Shown here: positions 26,218 through 34,521 of the stretch, piece after piece
How the letters are laid out: the number at the start of each line of letters is the position of its first letter
Position numbering within the stretch: position 1 is the stretch's first letter
NCBI RefSeq assembly: GCF_017569205.1
Contig: NZ_CP071870.1
Location: forward strand, 2,418,001 to 2,482,000
Length of the DNA: 64,000 nt
Reading direction: 5' to 3'
From: Propioniciclava sp. MC1595
GTDB taxonomy: Bacteria > Actinomycetota > Actinomycetes > Propionibacteriales > Propionibacteriaceae
Program-made: the position numbers and the translations under genes
Notes under the pieces: generated by a model
Seen by the model: the letters and a program-made list of their open reading frames with translations, nothing else
What the model was told of the DNA's origin: nothing
The model's database searches: none

Positions 26218-27207
26218 ATGCGCGTCCTGCTCACCGGGGGAACCGGAACCATCAGCCGAGCCGTCGTGGCGCGAGTGCTCGCCGAGGGCCACTCGCTGAG
26301 CGTCCTCAACCGCGGCAACCGCGAACCCCTGCCCGAGGGCACGGAGCACCTCGTCGGCGACGTGCGCGACGAGGCCTCGCTGCGGGACGCGCTGGGCGGG
26401 CGCGAGTTCGACGCCGTCGTCCAGTTCCTGGCCTTCGACGGCGAGGACGTCGAGCGGGACCTGCGCGTCCTCGCGGGGCGGGTGGGCCAGTACGTGCTGG
26501 TCAGCTCGTGCTCGACCTACCTCAAGCCGTTGCCCCACCACGTGGTCACCGAGGACTCGCCGCAGGGCAACCCCTACTCGGCCTACGCCCGGGACAAGAT
26601 CGCGGGCGAGGAGGCCCTGCGCGCCAGCGCCGGCGACCTGCCGTGGACGATCGTGCGGCCCTCGCACACCTATGGCGAGCGGACGATCCCGACCAACTTC
26701 CACTTCGGGAACCCGTGGGCGGCGTGGCAGCGGGTGCTGGACGGCAAGCCGGTCATCGTGCACGGCGACGGCGAGTCGCTGTGGACGTTCACCTGGAACG
26801 AGGACTTCGCCGTCGGGCTGGTCGGCCTGCTCGGCAACGAGGGCGCGCTCGGGCGTGCGGTGCACATCACCTCCGACGAGTCGATCACCTGGAACCGGGC
26901 GTTCCGCACGGTGGCCGGGGTGATCGGCGCCGGCGAGCCCGACCTGGTGCACGTCCCGTCCGCCACCCTGGGCGCACTGCGGGAGGACCTGGAGGCGGCA
27001 CTGCTGGGCGACAAGGCGGCCACGATCGTGTTCGACAACACGCTGGTGAAGTCCCTGGTGCCGGCGTTCGACGCCCGCACCACCTGGGCAGAGGGCGTCG
27101 CCCGGGCGTGGGAGTGGATGCAGGCGCACCCGGACTCGCGGCGTCCGGACCCCGCCTACGACGCGTTCTGCGACGACGTGATCGCGCGGGTGCGCGCCTG
27201 GGCCTGA
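26218..27207 (+). CDS. NAD-dependent epimerase/dehydratase family protein
   Basis: A 329-aa extended SDR. The Rossmann motif GGTGTISRAVV at the N-terminus is slightly atypical (GxxGxxS). The catalytic tyrosine-lysine pair is in YARDK. WTIVRPSHTYGER and the NAD(P)-binding elements follow. The substrate is unknown. CAGGAT 6 nt before the ATG is a weak leaderless -10. It is convergent with the SdpI-like gene 7 bp downstream. Confidence 0.87.
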   Translation: MRVLLTGGTGTISRAVVARVLAEGHSLSVLNRGNREPLPEGTEHLVGDVRDEASLRDALGGREFDAVVQFLAFDGEDVERDLRVLAGRVGQYVLVSSCSTYLKPLPHHVVTEDSPQGNPYSAYARDKIAGEEALRASAGDLPWTIVRPSHTYGERTIPTNFHFGNPWAAWQRVLDGKPVIVHGDGESLWTFTWNEDFAVGLVGLLGNEGALGRAVHITSDESITWNRAFRTVAGVIGAGEPDLVHVPSATLGALREDLEAALLGDKAATIVFDNTLVKSLVPAFDARTTWAEGVARAWEWMQAHPDSRRPDPAYDAFCDDVIARVRAWA

Positions 27208-27214
27208 GCCCGGG

Positions 27215-27598
27215 TCAGCGGCGCGCCTCGCGGGCCGCCTTCTGCGCGGCCGCGACGGCCGGGAACAACACGATGATCGCGGTGCCCAGGCCGAGCGCGC
27301 CCAGCACGGCGGCCAGCCCGGCACTGCCGCTGGCGACGGCGAGCAGGGAGGCCACCCCGCACATGAGGGAGATGACCGCGCCGATCCCCAACCACTTCGC
27401 GGCGGCCGCGTGCCCGGCCCGCCAGGCGGACGGGGAGGACATGGTCGCGCTCGTGCGGATGCCCGCCAGCGGGTTGGGCCGGAGCCGGCCCAGGCGGCCG
27501 CCCAACGCGATCACGGCGTAGATCGCCCCGATGCCGAGGGCCGTGATGGCCAGGGCGACCGGGTCGCCGCCCGCGCCGGCGGTCTCGAGCGGGGTCAA
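27215..27598 (-). CDS. SdpI-like membrane protein
   Basis: A 127-aa protein with three hydrophobic helices. The segment NPLAGIRTSATMSSPSAWRAGH is the hallmark loop of the SdpI family (immunity or signalling proteins for a killing peptide in Bacillus). No toxin gene is beside it, so immunity is not implied. It probably starts at TTG 27598, overlapping the SPFH stop by 4 bases (TTGA), as last gene of that operon. Confidence 0.8.
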   Translation of the reverse strand: MTPLETAGAGGDPVALAITALGIGAIYAVIALGGRLGRLRPNPLAGIRTSATMSSPSAWRAGHAAAAKWLGIGAVISLMCGVASLLAVASGSAGLAAVLGALGLGTAIIVLFPAVAAAQKAAREARR

Positions 27599-28806
27599 CG
27601 CTCGTCCTCGACCGCGCGCTGCGGCTCGGGCGCGACCTCGAAGTCGGGCTGCGCCTCGGGCAGCAGGTCGGCGACGGGGTCGATGACCTCGCGCTGCGCG
27701 GTCAGCTCGGGGTTGTGCGGGGCCGTCGACAGGCGCGCGGCCTTGCCGGCCTCGAGCTTCTGCGCCTCGGCGATGGCCTGCTCGACCGACGCCTGGCTCT
27801 CGGCCTCCTCGGCCTTCTTGGACGCCTCGATCTCGGCGAAGACGTCCACCTTCTTCGGGGCCTCGAACTTCGACGGGTCGACCGCACCGAGCGCCTTGCC
27901 GGCGACCTCGCCGAGGTTGCCGCCCAGGCCCTTGAGGGCGTCGTTCAGCTCCGACGGGATGATCCAGACCTTGTTGGCGTCGCCGGTGGCCAGCTTCGGC
28001 AGCATCTGCAGGTACTGGTAGCTCAGCAGCGCCTGGTCGGGCTCGGCGGCGTGGATCGCGTGGAACACCGTCGTGATGGCCTGCGCCTCGCCCTCGGCGC
28101 GCAGCATGGACGCCTGGCGGTCGGCCTGGGCCCGCAGCACCTGGGACTCGCGCTCACCCTGCGCCCGGAGGATCGAGGACTCGCGGTCACCGGACGCCGA
28201 CAGGATCTGCGACTGGCGCTGGCCCTCGGCGAGCAGGATCTGGGCGCGCTTCTCGCGCTCGGCGCGGGCGCCCTTCTCCATCGCGTCGCGGATCGTGGCC
28301 GGCGGCTCGATCGACCGCAGCTCGACGCGGTTGACCTTGATGCCCCACTTGCCGGTGGCCTCGTCGAGCACCGCGCGCAGCTTCTGGTTGATCTCCTCAC
28401 GCGAGGTGAGGGTCTGCTCGAGGTCCATGCCGCCGATGATGTTGCGCAGCGTGGTCATGGTGAGCTGCTCGATGGCCTGGATGTAGTTCTGGGCCTCGTA
28501 CGCGGCCCGCTTCGGGTCGACGATCTGGTAGTAGATGACCGAGTCGATGCCGACCATCAGGTTGTCCTCGGTGATGACGCCCTGGGGCGGGAACGGTACG
28601 ACGGCCTCGCGCATGTCCATGGTGTAGGCGACGCGGTCGATGAACGGCACGATCAGGTGCAGGCCGGGGCCGATCTCGCGGTTGAACTTGCCCAGCCGCT
28701 GCACGATGCCCACCTGCATCTGCTGGATGACGCGCACCGACAGGCCGAGCGCGACGACCGCCACGACGGCGATCAGGATCATCAGGATCAGGAACGGGTC
28801 GGGCAT
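27595..28806 (-). CDS. SPFH/band-7 domain protein (QmcA-like)
   Basis: A 403-aa stomatin/prohibitin-type protein that likely forms membrane microdomain scaffolds. An N-terminal TM helix (about 5-24) is followed by the SPFH domain (VQRLGKFNREIGPGLHLIVPFIDRV) and a long charged coiled coil (about 175-260) rich in R, E and Q. IIPSELNDALKG and an acidic tail end the protein. GAGGAGG lies 8 nt before the ATG. NfeD upstream is the typical partner family. Confidence 0.92.
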   Translation of the reverse strand: MPDPFLILMILIAVVAVVALGLSVRVIQQMQVGIVQRLGKFNREIGPGLHLIVPFIDRVAYTMDMREAVVPFPPQGVITEDNLMVGIDSVIYYQIVDPKRAAYEAQNYIQAIEQLTMTTLRNIIGGMDLEQTLTSREEINQKLRAVLDEATGKWGIKVNRVELRSIEPPATIRDAMEKGARAEREKRAQILLAEGQRQSQILSASGDRESSILRAQGERESQVLRAQADRQASMLRAEGEAQAITTVFHAIHAAEPDQALLSYQYLQMLPKLATGDANKVWIIPSELNDALKGLGGNLGEVAGKALGAVDPSKFEAPKKVDVFAEIEASKKAEEAESQASVEQAIAEAQKLEAGKAARLSTAPHNPELTAQREVIDPVADLLPEAQPDFEVAPEPQRAVEDER

Positions 28807-28845
28807 GCGGGCCGCCTCCTCAGGGGTCGGGGTTGTGCACGACCC

Positions 28846-28851
28846 AGACTA
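28846..28851 (-). promoter_or_regulatory. Possible -10 box ahead of the SPFH gene
   Basis: TAGTCT on the reverse strand, about 40 nt before the ATG. It could give an internal transcript. No convincing -35 was seen. Confidence 0.35.
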
Positions 28852-28897
28852 GTCGGTGGCACCCACGCGACTGGCAGGCGCGACGGCACCCCGTGGC

Positions 28898-29362
28898 TCA
28901 GGAGCCCAGCGGCTTGTTGCGCGGGTGCACCACGACGGTCAGGCCGTCGACCTCCATCACGTCGACCGGGACGCCGGCGGCGATCGTCTCCCCGTCCCAC
29001 GAGCGCGCGGTCCAGGTCTCGCCGTTGATGGTGGCCTCGCCGGTGGTCGCGGTGATCTCCCCCACGGCCCGCCCGGACGCCCCCAGCAACTGGTCGAACG
29101 TCGAGCGGTAGCCCTCCCCCTTGTGGAGGCGGCGGAGGATCTCGGGGCGCAGGAAGCCCAGCAGCGCGACGGCCACGACGACCGCGACGAGCACCTGGGC
29201 CCAGAGCAGGCCGGGGAGGAACAGGGCGACTCCCGCGCCGGCCAGCGCACCGCCGGCCAGCATCAGCAGCGTCATGTCGAGCGTGAGCATCTCGGACACC
29301 GCGAGGCCGCCGGCCAGCACCAGCCAGACCAGCCAGAGGTTCTCCTGGATCCACTCGAGCAC
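28898..29362 (-). CDS. NfeD family membrane protein
   Basis: A 154-aa short NfeD protein. Two or three TM helices (about 8-75) lead to a C-terminal OB-fold domain with GRAVGEITATTGEATINGETW and VMEVDGLTVVV. Such proteins associate with SPFH partners, and the SPFH gene is next. The GTG at 29362 is 2 bases after the ABC ATPase stop, indicating a shared transcript. Confidence 0.9.
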   Translation of the reverse strand: MLEWIQENLWLVWLVLAGGLAVSEMLTLDMTLLMLAGGALAGAGVALFLPGLLWAQVLVAVVVAVALLGFLRPEILRRLHKGEGYRSTFDQLLGASGRAVGEITATTGEATINGETWTARSWDGETIAAGVPVDVMEVDGLTVVVHPRNKPLGS

Positions 29363-29364
29363 GG

Positions 29365-30180
29365 CTACTCCTCGACGGCCGCGCGCTCGGGGTGCCTGCG
29401 CGCGGCGCGCGCCGACCAGCGGCCGTCCTCGACGCTGACCTTGAGCGGCAGGTCGAAGGCCTCGCTCATGTGCTCGTCGGTCAGCACCTCGGTGATCGGG
29501 CCGGCGGCGACGACGCGGCCCTGCTTGAGCAGCATCGCGTGGGTCATGCCCGGCGGGATCTCCTCGAGGTGGTGGGTGACCAGCACGGTGGCCGGGGAGA
29601 ACTCGTCGGCCACGATCTCGGACAGGGTGGCCACCAGCCGCTCGCGGCCAGCCAGGTCGAGGCCGGCGCCCGGCTCGTCGAGCAGCAGCAGCTCGGGGTC
29701 GGTCATCAGGGCGCGGGCGATCTGGACGCGCTTGCGCTCGCCCTCGCTCAGCGTGCCGAACGTGCGCTTGCCGAGGTGCTCGATGTGGAGCTGCTGCATC
29801 AGCTGCGCGGCCCGGCGGAAGTCGTCCACCTCGTAGCCCTCGTGCCACCGGCCCACCACCGCGTAGGCGGCCGAGACGATGACGTTCCCGACGGCCTCCG
29901 ACCGCGGGATGCGGTCGGCCAGCGCCGCCGAGGTCACGCCGATGCGCGGGCGGAGCTCGAACACGTCCACGGCCCCCAGCACCTCGTCGAGGATGGAGGC
30001 CATGCCGTCGCTGGGGTGGAGGTTGGCCGAGACGACCTGCAGCAGCGTGGTCTTGCCGGCGCCGTTCGGCCCGATGACCACCCAGCGGTCGGCCTCGTCG
30101 ATGACCCAGGTGATGCGGTCGAGCAGCGTCGACCCGTTGCGGACGATCGAGACGTCGGCGAGCTCAACGACAGGTGCCAT
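29365..30180 (-). CDS. ABC transporter ATP-binding protein
   Basis: A 271-aa ABC ATPase with Walker A GPNGAGKTTL (about 38-47), signature LSEGERKR, Walker B LLLLDEPGAG and switch His in VTHHLEE. No permease gene is adjacent, so the transport partner is elsewhere or the protein acts alone. It is the first gene of the ABC-NfeD-SPFH-SdpI operon. TAGGTT lies 6 nt before the ATG; the GGAGG between them is too close to serve as RBS. Confidence 0.9.
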   Translation of the reverse strand: MAPVVELADVSIVRNGSTLLDRITWVIDEADRWVVIGPNGAGKTTLLQVVSANLHPSDGMASILDEVLGAVDVFELRPRIGVTSAALADRIPRSEAVGNVIVSAAYAVVGRWHEGYEVDDFRRAAQLMQQLHIEHLGKRTFGTLSEGERKRVQIARALMTDPELLLLDEPGAGLDLAGRERLVATLSEIVADEFSPATVLVTHHLEEIPPGMTHAMLLKQGRVVAAGPITEVLTDEHMSEAFDLPLKVSVEDGRWSARAARRHPERAAVEE

Positions 30181-30186
30181 GCCTCC

Positions 30187-30192
30187 AACCTA
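30187..30192 (-). promoter_or_regulatory. -10 box of the ABC ATPase operon (leaderless)
   Basis: TAGGTT on the reverse strand, 6 nt before the ATG at 30180. Confidence 0.5.
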
Positions 30193-30230
30193 CCGGCCGG
30201 ACGCCGCGGGCGTGGCCTCCCCGGCCCGTG

Positions 30231-31004
30231 TCACGCGCCGGTGGAGTGGAGCCCGCCGTCGACGTGGATCATCTCGCCGGTGGTCGCCGGGAACCAGTCC
30301 GACAGCAGGGCCACGACGGCCTTGGCGGTCGGCGTGGCGTCGTGGTCGTCCCAGCCGAGGGGGGCGCGGTCACCCCAGATGTCGTTGAAGGTGTTGGCGC
30401 CCGGGATGGCCTTCTTCGCGATGGTGTCCAGGGGGCCGGCGGCGACGATGTTGGAGCGGATGCCGTCCGCGCCGACGTAGCGGGCGAGGTAGCGCGAGGT
30501 CGACTCCAGGGCGGCCTTGGCGACACCCATCCAGTCGTAGGTCGGCCACGACACGCGCGCGTCGAAGGTGAGGCCGACGACGCTGGCGGGGTTGTTCAGG
30601 ATCGGCTTGCACGCCATCGTGAGGCTGACCAGCGAGTACGCCGAGACGTGGATCGCCTGGGCGACGTCCTCGGGCGGGGTGGTGAGGAACTTGCCGCCGA
30701 GCGCGGTCTCGGGGTTGGCGTACGCCACCGAGTGCACGACGCCGTCGAGCCGCTCGACGCCGACCGCGCGGAGGGCGTCCGGGAGGCCGGCCAGGTGCTC
30801 GGCGTTCGTCACGTCCAGCTCGAGCACCGCCGGGGCGGGGTCGAGGCGCTTGACGATGCGGTTGGTCAGGCTCATCGCGCGGCCGAAGTTGGACACCACG
30901 ACGGTGGCGCCCTCGGCCTGGGCGATCTCGGCGACCTTGTACGCGATGGAGGTGTTCATCGTCACGCCGGTGACGAGGATGGTCTTGCCCTCGAGGATTC
31001 CCAT
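30231..31004 (-). CDS. fabI: Enoyl-[acyl-carrier-protein] reductase
   Basis: NADH-dependent reduction of enoyl-ACP, the last step of fatty-acid elongation. The 257-aa protein resembles InhA/FabI, with MGILEGKTILVTGV, SNFGRAMSLTNR, HSVAYANPETALGG and the active-site region YDWMGVAKAALES (Y and K of the YxxMxxxK motif). It lies 29 bp after fabG with GAAGGAA before the ATG. The fabG-fabI pair matches mycobacterial mabA-inhA. Confidence 0.95.
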   Translation of the reverse strand: MGILEGKTILVTGVTMNTSIAYKVAEIAQAEGATVVVSNFGRAMSLTNRIVKRLDPAPAVLELDVTNAEHLAGLPDALRAVGVERLDGVVHSVAYANPETALGGKFLTTPPEDVAQAIHVSAYSLVSLTMACKPILNNPASVVGLTFDARVSWPTYDWMGVAKAALESTSRYLARYVGADGIRSNIVAAGPLDTIAKKAIPGANTFNDIWGDRAPLGWDDHDATPTAKAVVALLSDWFPATTGEMIHVDGGLHSTGA

Positions 31005-31033
31005 GGCTGTTCCTTCGGTGTGGGGAGCGGGTG

Positions 31034-31747
31034 TCAGTGGCCCATGCCCAGGCCGCCGTCGACCGGGAGCACGGCCCCGGAGACGTAGCCCGCGGCGTCG
31101 GAGGCCAGGTAGGCGACGGCGGCCGCGACCTCGGCGGGACCGCCGAGCCGGCCGGCGGGGATGGCGGCCTTGTAGCCGGCGACCGTCTCCTCGGGCAGGA
31201 CGGCGGTCATCTCGGTCTCGATGAAGCCGGGCGCGACCACGTTGGCGGTGATGTTGCGGCCGCCCAGCTCGCGGGTCAGCGAGCGGGCGATGCCGACGAG
31301 GCCCGACTTGGTGGCGGCGTAGTTGACCTGGCCGGGCGAGCCGTAGAGGCCGACGACCGAGCCGATGAGGATGATGCGGCCCCACTTGGCGCGCAGCATC
31401 GACCTCGCACCGCGCTTGGCGACGTTGAACGCGCCCTTGAGGTTGACGTCGACGACGGCGTCGAAGTCGGCCTCGCTCATGCGCAGGATGAGCGTGTCCT
31501 TGGTGATGCCGGCGTTGGCGACCACGACCTCGACGGGGCCGTGCGCCTCCTCGGCGGCCTTGAAGGCGGCGTCGACCGACGCGGCGTCGGTCACGTCGCA
31601 GGCGATGCCGAGGGCACCCTCGGGCGCGCGACCGGAGGTGCTGGCGGCGGCGACCTTGTGGCCCTGGGCGAGGAACTCCTCCACGATGGCGCGGCCGATG
31701 CCCCGGGCGCCGCCGGTCACGAGGATGCTGCGAGGTGTCTGCGTCAC
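31034..31747 (-). CDS. fabG: 3-oxoacyl-[acyl-carrier-protein] reductase
   Basis: NADPH-dependent ketoacyl-ACP reductase of fatty-acid elongation. The 237-aa classical SDR has TGGARGIGRAI, NAG (VVANAGIT), catalytic serine in IGSVVG and YAATKSG (YxxxK), ending with VDGGLGMGH. It heads the fabG-fabI operon as in mycobacteria. The GTG at 31747 has TACGGT 7 nt upstream. Confidence 0.95.
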   Translation of the reverse strand: MTQTPRSILVTGGARGIGRAIVEEFLAQGHKVAAASTSGRAPEGALGIACDVTDAASVDAAFKAAEEAHGPVEVVVANAGITKDTLILRMSEADFDAVVDVNLKGAFNVAKRGARSMLRAKWGRIILIGSVVGLYGSPGQVNYAATKSGLVGIARSLTRELGGRNITANVVAPGFIETEMTAVLPEETVAGYKAAIPAGRLGGPAEVAAAVAYLASDAAGYVSGAVLPVDGGLGMGH

Positions 31748-31754
31748 GGCGACA

Positions 31755-31760
31755 ACCGTA
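31755..31760 (-). promoter_or_regulatory. -10 box of fabG-fabI (leaderless)
   Basis: TACGGT on the reverse strand, 7 nt before the GTG at 31747. The divergent -10 at 31786 is 25 bp away. Confidence 0.5.
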
Positions 31761-31785
31761 GCGTGAGACCGCCCCGGCGCAGGCG

Positions 31786-31791
31786 TAGGCT
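31786..31791 (+). promoter_or_regulatory. -10 box of the DUF3099 operon (leaderless)
   Basis: TAGGCT, 6 nt before the ATG at 31798. Confidence 0.5.
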
Positions 31792-31797
31792 TGCAGC

Positions 31798-32127
31798 ATG
31801 GCCGGACGCGCTGTGCACGCCCAACCGGCGCTCATCACGAGCGCGCGGTTCGGCAACAGCCTGTCCACCGACCAGCGCGCCAAGCGCTACATCATCACGA
31901 TGACCTTCCGGGTGGTGTGCTTCATCGCCGCCGTGTTCGTCCCCCTGCCGTGGAACGTCGTGCTGTTCGTCACCGCGGCCCTGCTCCCGGGCATCGCCGT
32001 GCTGCTGGGCAACGCGCGCGACAACAGGCCCGAGCCCACGGCGTCCCCCGACGAGGACGTGCCGCAGCGCCTGGAGCTCACCGCCGGCGAGGTCGTCAAG
32101 GGCGAGGTACAGGAGGACGATCGGTGA
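31798..32127 (+). CDS. DUF3099 family membrane protein
   Basis: A 109-aa protein of the actinobacterial DUF3099 family. The N-terminal LITSARFGNSLSTDQRAKRY precedes two TM helices (about 34-52 and 54-70) and an acidic tail. The function is unknown. Its stop overlaps the SURF1 start by 4 bases (GTGA), tying it to an envelope/respiration operon. Confidence 0.88.
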   Translation: MAGRAVHAQPALITSARFGNSLSTDQRAKRYIITMTFRVVCFIAAVFVPLPWNVVLFVTAALLPGIAVLLGNARDNRPEPTASPDEDVPQRLELTAGEVVKGEVQEDDR

Positions 32128-32927
32128 AGCGCACGTGGCTGCGATGGGGGCTGATGACGCTCTTCGTCGTGGCGTTGGGGTTCACGTTCGTCCAACTGGG
32201 GCAGTGGCAGCTCGACCGGCTCGACCAGCGCCGCGACCGCAACGCGACCACCGCCGAGCACGAGAAGGCCCCGGTCCGGCCGTTCGAGGAGGTCTTCACC
32301 GGCACGATCACCGACGCCGACCAGTGGCAGCGGGTCTCGGTGTCGGGCACCTTCCTGGCCGACAAGCAGCTCCAGGCCCGCTACCGCAGCTTCGACGGCA
32401 AGACCGGGTGGGAGCTGATCACCCCGCTGCGGACGACCTCGGGTCAGGTCGTCCTCGTCGATCGCGGCTTCGTCGAGCGCCCGGCAGGGCAGGACTTCCC
32501 CAAGGTCTTCCCCGACCCGCCCGCCGGCGAGGTGCAGCTGACCGGCTACGTGCGGCGCAACGAACAGGGCAACACCAACCAGATGACCCCCACCGAGAAC
32601 ACGGTGCGGCTGGTCAACTCCGACACCCTGTCCGGCGCCCTGGGCCTCGACCTGGTCAACGGCTTCATCGCGCTGATCGACGTCACCCCGGCCCAGTCGG
32701 CCGAGCTGGTCCCGGTCACCCCGCCGCCCCCGACGGAGGGCCCGCACCAGAGCTACGCCCTGCAGTGGTTCGCCTTCGCGGCGATCGCCGTGGTGGGGCT
32801 GTTCATCCTGATCCGCAACGACCTGCGCGACCGCAAGCGCGCCAAGGAGCGCGCCGCCCGGCCGGCCCCGGTCGAGCCGGCGGTCGAGCGCACGGAGGAG
32901 GCGAGCCATGGACCTCGGGCTGACTGA
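32124..32927 (+). CDS. SURF1 family protein
   Basis: A 267-aa SURF1/Shy1-like protein that helps assemble cytochrome c oxidase. TM helices at both ends (about 7-26 and 211-231) enclose the extracytoplasmic domain. The family motif GxWQLDRLDQRR near the N-terminus and the closing YALQWFAFA are intact, with VLVDRGFV in the middle. AGGAGG lies 8 nt before the GTG. The next gene overlaps its end by 20 bases. Confidence 0.92.
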   Translation: MKRTWLRWGLMTLFVVALGFTFVQLGQWQLDRLDQRRDRNATTAEHEKAPVRPFEEVFTGTITDADQWQRVSVSGTFLADKQLQARYRSFDGKTGWELITPLRTTSGQVVLVDRGFVERPAGQDFPKVFPDPPAGEVQLTGYVRRNEQGNTNQMTPTENTVRLVNSDTLSGALGLDLVNGFIALIDVTPAQSAELVPVTPPPPTEGPHQSYALQWFAFAAIAVVGLFILIRNDLRDRKRAKERAARPAPVEPAVERTEEASHGPRAD

Positions 32928-33666
32928 CAGGGTCTTTGTCGTCACGGCCGCCTCGGGCGGCCTCGGCCGCGCGACCGCCGACCAGCTCGTCGCCGAGGGC
33001 GCGCGCGTGGTGGTCGTCGCCCGCCGCGAGCAGCCGTTGGCGGACGCCGTGGCGGCCCTGGGCGCCGACCGTGCGGTCGCGCTCGCCGCCGACCTCGCCG
33101 AGCCCGACGCCGCCGCCCGCGCCGCGGCGCTCGCCCTCGAGACGTGGGGACGCCTCGACGGCGCCCTCGTCAGCGTCGGCGGGCCGCCCAAGGGCTCGGT
33201 GCTCGGCACGACCGACGACACCTACCGCGCGGCGTTCGACTCCGTCGTGGTGGGCGCCCTGCGCGCCGCCCGCGCCGTCGTGGACGCCGCCCCAGGCCCC
33301 GTGGCGCTGGCCTTCGTGCTCTCCACCTCGGTCAAGGAACCCCTGGCCGACATGGCCCTGTCGAACGTCACCCGCCCGGGCCTGGCCGTGCTCATCCGGC
33401 AGCTGGCCGACGAGTTCGCCGACTCCGGGTCGCGCGCGGTCGGCCTCATGCCCGGCACGATCCAGACCGACCGGATCAACTGGCTCGCCGGCCAGTCCCC
33501 CGACCCCGACGCCGCGCTCGCCGCGCTGGGCTCGGCCTCCCCCATGAACCGCGTCGGCCAGCCGGTCGAGTTCGGCCGGGTCGCCGCCTTCCTTCTGTCG
33601 GACGCCGCCTCCTTCGTCACCGGCTGCGTCGTCCCGGTCGACGGCGGCCGCCTGCGCGGGGTCTGA
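32908..33666 (+). CDS. SDR-family protein without the usual YxxxK
   Basis: A 252-aa short-chain dehydrogenase/reductase-fold protein. The cofactor motif TAASGGLGRAT and a C-terminal PVDGGRLRG are present. Where classical SDRs have YxxxK after the catalytic serine region (STSVKEP), this protein reads SNVTRPG, so Tyr and Lys are Ser and Arg. I recall a divergent SDR subfamily with LSN.xR at this spot, so it may act differently or be non-catalytic. It overlaps SURF1 by 20 bases and the methyltransferase by 1. Confidence 0.85.
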   Translation: MDLGLTDRVFVVTAASGGLGRATADQLVAEGARVVVVARREQPLADAVAALGADRAVALAADLAEPDAAARAAALALETWGRLDGALVSVGGPPKGSVLGTTDDTYRAAFDSVVVGALRAARAVVDAAPGPVALAFVLSTSVKEPLADMALSNVTRPGLAVLIRQLADEFADSGSRAVGLMPGTIQTDRINWLAGQSPDPDAALAALGSASPMNRVGQPVEFGRVAAFLLSDAASFVTGCVVPVDGGRLRGV

Positions 33667-34469
33667 TGGGCCTGGACGCCGCCCGCGGCCTGCTCGCCTG
33701 CCCGGTCTGCGCCGAGGGCCTGGACCTCGGGCCGGCCGCAGCCACCTGCCGGCAGGGGCACTCCTTCGACGTCGCCCGCCAGGGACACCTCAACCTGCTG
33801 GGCGCGGCCCAGCCCGCCAACGCCGACACCGCCGCGATGGTCGAGGCCCGGTCGCGGGTGCTGGACTCGGGGGCCTTCGACGCCGTCGACGCCGCCCTCG
33901 CCCGGCGCGCCACCGGGGCCCGCACGATCCTGGACGTGGGCGGCGGGACCGGCCACCACCTGGCCCGGCTGCTCGACGCGCTGCCCGCGGCCCGGGGCGT
34001 CTCGCTCGACGTCTCGGTGCCCGCCGCCCGCCGAGCCGCCCGCGCCCACGACCGCGCCGCCTCGGTCGTCGCCGACGCGTGGGGCACCCTGCCCCTGCGC
34101 ACCAAGCGGTTCTCGCTGGTGACGTGCGTCTTCGCACCGCGTAACCTGCGCGAGTTCGCCCGCGTGCTCGCCGACGCCGGCCTCCTCCTCGTCGTGACGC
34201 CCGACCCCGACCACCTGCGCTCCCTGCGCGAACGGCACGGGCTGCTCGACATCGAGGCCGACAAGGACGACCGGCTGGCCCGCGCGGCGTCCGGGCTCTT
34301 CGAGACCATCGGCCGCCACCGCGTGCGCGCCGCCCTCTCGGCCGACGCCGCCCTCGTGCGCGACCTGATCGCGATGGGCCCCAACGCGTTCCACGGGGTG
34401 CCCGAGGAGGTCGACCCGATCGACACCGAGGTCGCCGTGAGCGTGTGGCTGTTCCGGCGGCTCGGGTAG
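33666..34469 (+). CDS. RlmA-like 23S rRNA (guanine-N1) methyltransferase
   Basis: A 267-aa methyltransferase. The N-terminal zinc ribbon has C12-P-V-C15 and C28-R-Q-G-H32, followed by [12 protein letters not shown]. The SAM-binding motif is [11 protein letters not shown], and VTCVFAPRN occupies the catalytic loop region. This architecture is that of RlmA(I)/(II), which methylate G745/G748 of 23S rRNA (RlmA(II) is linked to tylosin resistance). The ATG overlaps the SDR stop (TGATG). Confidence 0.88.
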   Translation: MGLDAARGLLACPVCAEGLDLGPAAATCRQGHSFDVARQGHLNLLGAAQPANADTAAMVEARSRVLDSGAFDAVDAALARRATGARTILDVGGGTGHHLARLLDALPAARGVSLDVSVPAARRAARAHDRAASVVADAWGTLPLRTKRFSLVTCVFAPRNLREFARVLADAGLLLVVTPDPDHLRSLRERHGLLDIEADKDDRLARAASGLFETIGRHRVRAALSADAALVRDLIAMGPNAFHGVPEEVDPIDTEVAVSVWLFRRLG

Positions 34470-34509
34470 GCGCGCCCCCGCTCCCCTGTCGGACGCCGCG
34501 AGCTGCGGG

Positions 34510-34515
34510 TACGTT
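34510..34515 (+). promoter_or_regulatory. -10 box of cysK (leaderless)
   Basis: TACGTT, 6 nt before the ATG at 34522. Confidence 0.5.
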
Positions 34516-34521
34516 TCACCC

